A DNA stretch of 64,000 nt, taken from assembly GCF_010730195.1 (NCBI RefSeq), contig NZ_AP022613.1, forward strand, positions 1,736,001-1,800,000, written 5' to 3'. The stretch's first letter is position 1. Every line of letters begins with the position of its first letter. Source of the DNA: Mycobacterium conspicuum (GTDB lineage: Bacteria; Actinomycetota; Actinomycetes; Mycobacteriales; Mycobacteriaceae). A program made the position numbers and the translations under genes. The notes beneath the pieces are model-generated. The model saw only the letters and a list, made by a program, of their open reading frames with translations, made no database searches and had not been told where the DNA came from. Below are positions 60,832-64,000 of this stretch, one piece after another.

Positions 60832-61881
60832 ATGAGTACTCGTCGCGACCTTACTGAGTCGCCGTATCTGGCCGCGGTCGCCGGCCGCAAACCCAGCCGC
60901 ACGCCGGTGTGGTTCATGCGGCAGGCCGGCCGGTCGCTGCCCGAATACCGGGCGCTGCGCGAGCGGCACAGCATGCTGGCGGCCTGCTTCGAGCCCGAGG
61001 TGGCCTGCGAGATCACCTTGCAGCCGATCCGCCGCCACGGCGTCGACGCGGCGATCCTGTTCTCCGACATCGTGGTGCCGCTGCGCGCGGCCGGCATCGA
61101 CCTGGACATCGTCGCCGACGTCGGGCCGGTGATCGCCGAGCCGATCCGCACCGCCGCCGATATCGATGCCATGAAACCCCTTGACCCGCAAGCGATTCAA
61201 CCGATCTGCCGGGCGGTCTCGCTGCTCGTCGACGCGCTGGGCGAGGTGCCGCTGATCGGGTTCGCCGGCGCGCCCTTCACGCTGGCGTCGTATCTGGTGG
61301 AGGGCGGTCCCAGCCGCGATCACGCCCGCACCAAGGCGATGATGCTTGCCGAACCGGCGAATTGGCATGCGCTGATGGCCAAGCTGGCCGATTTGACGAT
61401 CGCGTTTCTGCGCGGGCAGCTCGACGCCGGGGTGGACGCGATTCAGATGTTCGACTCGTGGGCGGGCACGCTGTCGCTGGCCGACTACCGCCAATACGTG
61501 CTGCCGCACAGCTCGCGGGTGTTCGCCGCGCTGGCCGAATACGGCGTGCCGATGACACATTTCGGGGTCGGCACCGCCGAGCTGCTGGGCGCGATGTCGG
61601 ATGCGGGCGCGACGGTCGTCGGCGTGGACTGGCGGACTGCGCTGACCAACGCGGCCGCCCGGGTCCGGCCCGGCACCGCGCTGCAGGGCAACCTCGATCC
61701 GGTGGTGTTGCAGGCGGGATGGCCGGTGGTGGAACGCGCCGCGCGCGCCGTCGTCGACGACGGGCGGCGCGCCATCGACGCCGGCGCGGCCGGCCACGTC
61801 TTCAACTTGGGCCACGGCGTGCCGCCGCAGACCGATCCCGGCGTGCTGACCGAACTGGTTGCGCTGGTCCACTCGCTATGA
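60832..61881 (+). CDS. hemE: Uroporphyrinogen decarboxylase
   Basis: Removes four carboxyl groups from uroporphyrinogen III to give coproporphyrinogen III. 349 residues, TIM barrel. Signatures: PVWFMRQAGRSLPEYR near the start, FSDIVVPLRAAGID with the catalytic Asp, GFAGAPFTLASYLVEGG, and NLGHGVPPQTDP at the end. ATG 60832 matches the M. tuberculosis start; ATG 60814 is six codons earlier. It overlaps hemY by ATGA, starting the hemE-hemY-hemQ unit. Confidence 0.96.
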   Translation: MSTRRDLTESPYLAAVAGRKPSRTPVWFMRQAGRSLPEYRALRERHSMLAACFEPEVACEITLQPIRRHGVDAAILFSDIVVPLRAAGIDLDIVADVGPVIAEPIRTAADIDAMKPLDPQAIQPICRAVSLLVDALGEVPLIGFAGAPFTLASYLVEGGPSRDHARTKAMMLAEPANWHALMAKLADLTIAFLRGQLDAGVDAIQMFDSWAGTLSLADYRQYVLPHSSRVFAALAEYGVPMTHFGVGTAELLGAMSDAGATVVGVDWRTALTNAAARVRPGTALQGNLDPVVLQAGWPVVERAARAVVDDGRRAIDAGAAGHVFNLGHGVPPQTDPGVLTELVALVHSL

Positions 61882-63218
61882 CCTCGTATTGCGTTGTCGG
61901 CGGCGGCATTTCGGGATTGACCGCCGCCTACCGGCTGCGTGCGGCGGTCGGCGCCGACGCGAGCATCACGCTGTTCGATCCGGCCGACAAGCTGGGCGGG
62001 GTGCTGCGCACCGAGCGGGTCGGCGGGCAGCCGATGGACCTGGGCGCCGAGGCGTTCGTGCTGCGCCGGCCCGAGATGCCGGCGCTGCTGGCCGAACTGG
62101 GGTTGACCGATCGCGAACGGGTCACCACCGGCGCTCGGCCGCTGATCTACAGCGGGCAAACGCTGCATCCGCTTCCCGCCGAAACCGTCGCCGGGATTCC
62201 GTCGTCGGCGGCGTCGCTGACCGGGCTCGTCGACGACGCCACCGTCGCGCGCATCGACGCCGAGCCCGCGCGCCCTTTCAGCTGGCAGCCGGGCGGCGAT
62301 CCGGCGGTCGCCGAACTCGTGGCCGACCGGTTCGGCGAGCAGACGGTGGCCCGGTCGGTCGACCCGCTGCTGGGCGGCGTGTACGCGGGATCGGCGGCGA
62401 CCATCGGGCTGCGGGCGGGCGCCCCCAGCGTGGCCGCGGCCCTCGACCGCGGCGCGGCCAGCCTGACCGACGCGGTGCGGCGGGGCCTGCCGCCGCCCGG
62501 CGGCGGGCCGGTGTTCGGCGCGCTGGACGGCGGCTACCAGGTGCTGCTCGACGAGTTGGCGCGGCGCGGCCGGTTCCGGTGGGTGCAGGCCGCCGTCACC
62601 GGGCTGGAACCCGGCTGGGAGCTGCACGACGAGACCGGCGGCCATTGGCACGCCGACGCGGTGGTGCTGGCGATTCCGGCCCCGCGGCTGGTTCGCTTGG
62701 TGGCGGACCTGGCGCCGGGTAGCGCCGCCGCGGCAAGGCGCATCGGGAGCGCGTCGTCGGTGGTGGTGGCCCTCGCGGTGCCGGCCGACACCGCGTTTCC
62801 GCGGAACTCGGGGGTGCTGGTGGCCAGCGGGGAACCGTTGCACGCCAAGGCCATTACGCTGTCGTCGCGCAAATGGGGGACGCGTGGCTCGACCCAGCTG
62901 CTGCGGCTGTCGTTCGGCCGCTTCGGTGACGACCTGGCGGCTACCGCGGCCGACGACGAGCTGCTGGCCTGGTCCCTGGACGACCTGGCCGCGGTGTTCG
63001 GGCTGACCGTCGACCCGGTCGAGGTTCGGGTGCAGCGCTGGATCGACGCGATGCCCCAGTACGGGCCCGGCCACGCCGACCTGGTCGCGCGGGTGCGGGC
63101 CGGTCTGCCGCCGGGGCTGGCGGTGGCCGGCAGTTACCTGGACGGCATCGGCGTGCCGGCGTGCATCGCGGCGGCCGGGCGCGCGGTCGAGGCCCTGCAA
63201 GCCGAAGTGGCACGATAG
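61878..63218 (+). CDS. hemY: Coproporphyrinogen III oxidase (HemY/CgoX type)
   Basis: FAD oxidase of haem synthesis, 446 residues. Dinucleotide motif VVGGGISGLTAAYRL at the N-terminus, LGGVLRTERVGGQPMDLGAEAF, a central substrate domain (RSVDPLLGGVYAG), and the C-terminal FAD part VAGSYLDGIGVPACIAAAG. In Gram-positive bacteria this enzyme makes coproporphyrin III for the HemQ route, and hemQ directly follows (5 bases). Often annotated protoporphyrinogen oxidase; the context favours the copro activity. Confidence 0.94.
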   Translation: MTSYCVVGGGISGLTAAYRLRAAVGADASITLFDPADKLGGVLRTERVGGQPMDLGAEAFVLRRPEMPALLAELGLTDRERVTTGARPLIYSGQTLHPLPAETVAGIPSSAASLTGLVDDATVARIDAEPARPFSWQPGGDPAVAELVADRFGEQTVARSVDPLLGGVYAGSAATIGLRAGAPSVAAALDRGAASLTDAVRRGLPPPGGGPVFGALDGGYQVLLDELARRGRFRWVQAAVTGLEPGWELHDETGGHWHADAVVLAIPAPRLVRLVADLAPGSAAAARRIGSASSVVVALAVPADTAFPRNSGVLVASGEPLHAKAITLSSRKWGTRGSTQLLRLSFGRFGDDLAATAADDELLAWSLDDLAAVFGLTVDPVEVRVQRWIDAMPQYGPGHADLVARVRAGLPPGLAVAGSYLDGIGVPACIAAAGRAVEALQAEVAR

Positions 63219-63223
63219 GAGAC

Positions 63224-63919
63224 ATGGCCAAACTCGATTACGACGCGCTGAACTCCGCGCTGCGTTACCTGATGTTTTCGGTGTTCTCCGTGCGACCCGG
63301 CGAGCTCGGCGACCAGCGGGACGCCGTGATCGACGACACGTCGAGATTCCTGAAGCAGCAGGAGGAGCGCGGCGTCGTGGTGCGCGGCCTCTACGACGTG
63401 GCAGGCCTGCGCGCCGACGCCGACTTCATGATTTGGACCCACGCCGACCGGGTCGAGGCGCTGCAGGCGACCTACGCCGACTTCCGCCGCAGCACCACGC
63501 TGGGCCGGGCCTGCTCGCCGGTGTGGAGCAGCGTGGCGCTGCACCGGCCGGCCGAGTTCAACAAGAGCCACATTCCCGCGTTCTTGGCCGGCGAGGAGCC
63601 CGGCAACTACATCTGCGTGTATCCGTTCGTGCGGTCTTATGAGTGGTACCTGCTGCCCGACGAGGAACGCCGCCGCATGCTCGCCGAGCACGGCATGGCC
63701 GCCCGCGAGTACAAGGACGTCCGGGCCAACACGGTGCCGGCGTTCGCGCTCGGCGACTACGAGTGGATCCTGGCCTTCGAGGCCCCGGAACTGGACCGCA
63801 TCGTCGACCTGATGCGGGAACTGCGGGCCACCGACGCGCGCCGGCACACCCGCGCCGAAACACCGTTCTTCACCGGCCCGCGGGTGGCCGTCGAGCAGCT
63901 GGTGAATGCGTTGCCATGA
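63224..63919 (+). CDS. hemQ: Coproheme decarboxylase HemQ (chlorite-dismutase fold)
   Basis: Converts Fe-coproporphyrin III to haem b, the last step of the coproporphyrin-dependent route. 231 residues, as in M. tuberculosis Rv2676c. Family features: FSVRPGELG, FMIWTHADRVEALQ, NKSHIPAF with a distal-side His, YPFVRSYEWYLL with the tyrosine thought to be catalytic, and the heme-ligand His in MLAEHGMAAREY. AGGAG at 63217-63221 precedes the ATG. It overlaps the next gene by ATGA. Confidence 0.95.
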   Translation: MAKLDYDALNSALRYLMFSVFSVRPGELGDQRDAVIDDTSRFLKQQEERGVVVRGLYDVAGLRADADFMIWTHADRVEALQATYADFRRSTTLGRACSPVWSSVALHRPAEFNKSHIPAFLAGEEPGNYICVYPFVRSYEWYLLPDEERRRMLAEHGMAAREYKDVRANTVPAFALGDYEWILAFEAPELDRIVDLMRELRATDARRHTRAETPFFTGPRVAVEQLVNALP

Positions 63920-64000
63920 CAACCGAATTCGACCCGAGAGACCACACCCGCTTCGAACAGATGTACCGCGACGAGCGGATGTCGCACGGCCTGCCCGCCG
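63916..64000 (+). CDS. SAM-dependent methyltransferase, N-terminal fragment (Rv2675c-like; cut by window edge)
   Basis: Only 28 residues remain (TTEFDPRDHTRFEQMYRDER...SHGLPA). They resemble the start of Rv2675c, a class I SAM-dependent methyltransferase, and no catalytic motif is inside the window. The ATG overlaps the hemQ stop (ATGA), so it continues the haem operon. Confidence 0.7.
   Translation, partial: MTTEFDPRDHTRFEQMYRDERMSHGLPA

Noticed and set aside
61485..63200. 571-codon minus-strand open frame over hemE/hemY
   Set aside because: Antisense to two well-defined haem genes, with no recognisable domain.

Overview
This is GC-rich mycobacterial chromosome. Nearly every gene matches, in content and relative order, the Mycobacterium tuberculosis block from ftsK (Rv2748c) down to Rv2675c. 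I recalled those equivalents from memory; no search was run. GTG starts, 4-bp stop/start overlaps, a PPE gene, dedicated SOS and PafBC-type promoters, and paired sigA/sigB/ideR genes point to a slow-growing, non-tuberculous Mycobacterium. It is not M. tuberculosis: recA carries an M. leprae-type intein, pspN, PE_PGRS47 and terC are missing from their expected places, only one ArsA/ArsB-like permease is present, and several genes are added. Species cannot be fixed from this window.

Layout. 1-6 kb: end of ftsK, argA, pgsA3, the envelope-stress operon clgR-pspA-pspM, ephG, a glycosyltransferase and a DUF3046 gene. 6-11.6 kb: an intact FhuF-like ferric reductase gene, then recA (with intein), recX, miaB and a membrane protein. 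11.6-19.6 kb: a DUF349 protein, a DMT-like membrane protein, and the chain Rv2728c-like, miaA, dapF, hflX, fadE20. 19.9-27.4 kb: an LGFP-repeat envelope protein, lexA divergent from chiZ, nrdR, a nitrobindin-like protein, phzF-like, an alpha/beta hydrolase and a PAC2 protein. 27.5-34.8 kb: an added lipoprotein serine protease, sthA, DUF4192, ideR, sigB, small DUF proteins and a YihY-family protein. 34.9-41 kb: DUF952, RidA, then an added block (PPE, NHL propeller, DUF732) next to sigA, then ppgK. 41-50.3 kb: suhB, cei, a DUF4193 gene with an ideal CRP site, dut and small conserved proteins, ceoB/ceoC and an APC permease. 50.3-64 kb: an RNA methyltransferase, a MarR-type regulator divergent from a three-gene ABC exporter, an ArsA-like permease, a CBS protein, dxs, RNase D, DUF3000, echA15, and hemE-hemY-hemQ leading into a truncated methyltransferase.

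How the genes work together. The window is rich in stress control. DNA damage is served by recA/recX and by lexA/chiZ, with LexA boxes and near-perfect RecA-independent (PafBC-type) promoters in front of both recA and chiZ. Envelope stress is served by clgR-pspA-pspM and sigB, each preceded by a GGAA...CGTT extracytoplasmic-sigma promoter. Iron and haem are served by ideR, the FhuF protein and the coproporphyrin-type haem genes. Convergent gene pairs nearly always abut or overlap at their stop codons. The two exceptions hold long nested inverted repeats.
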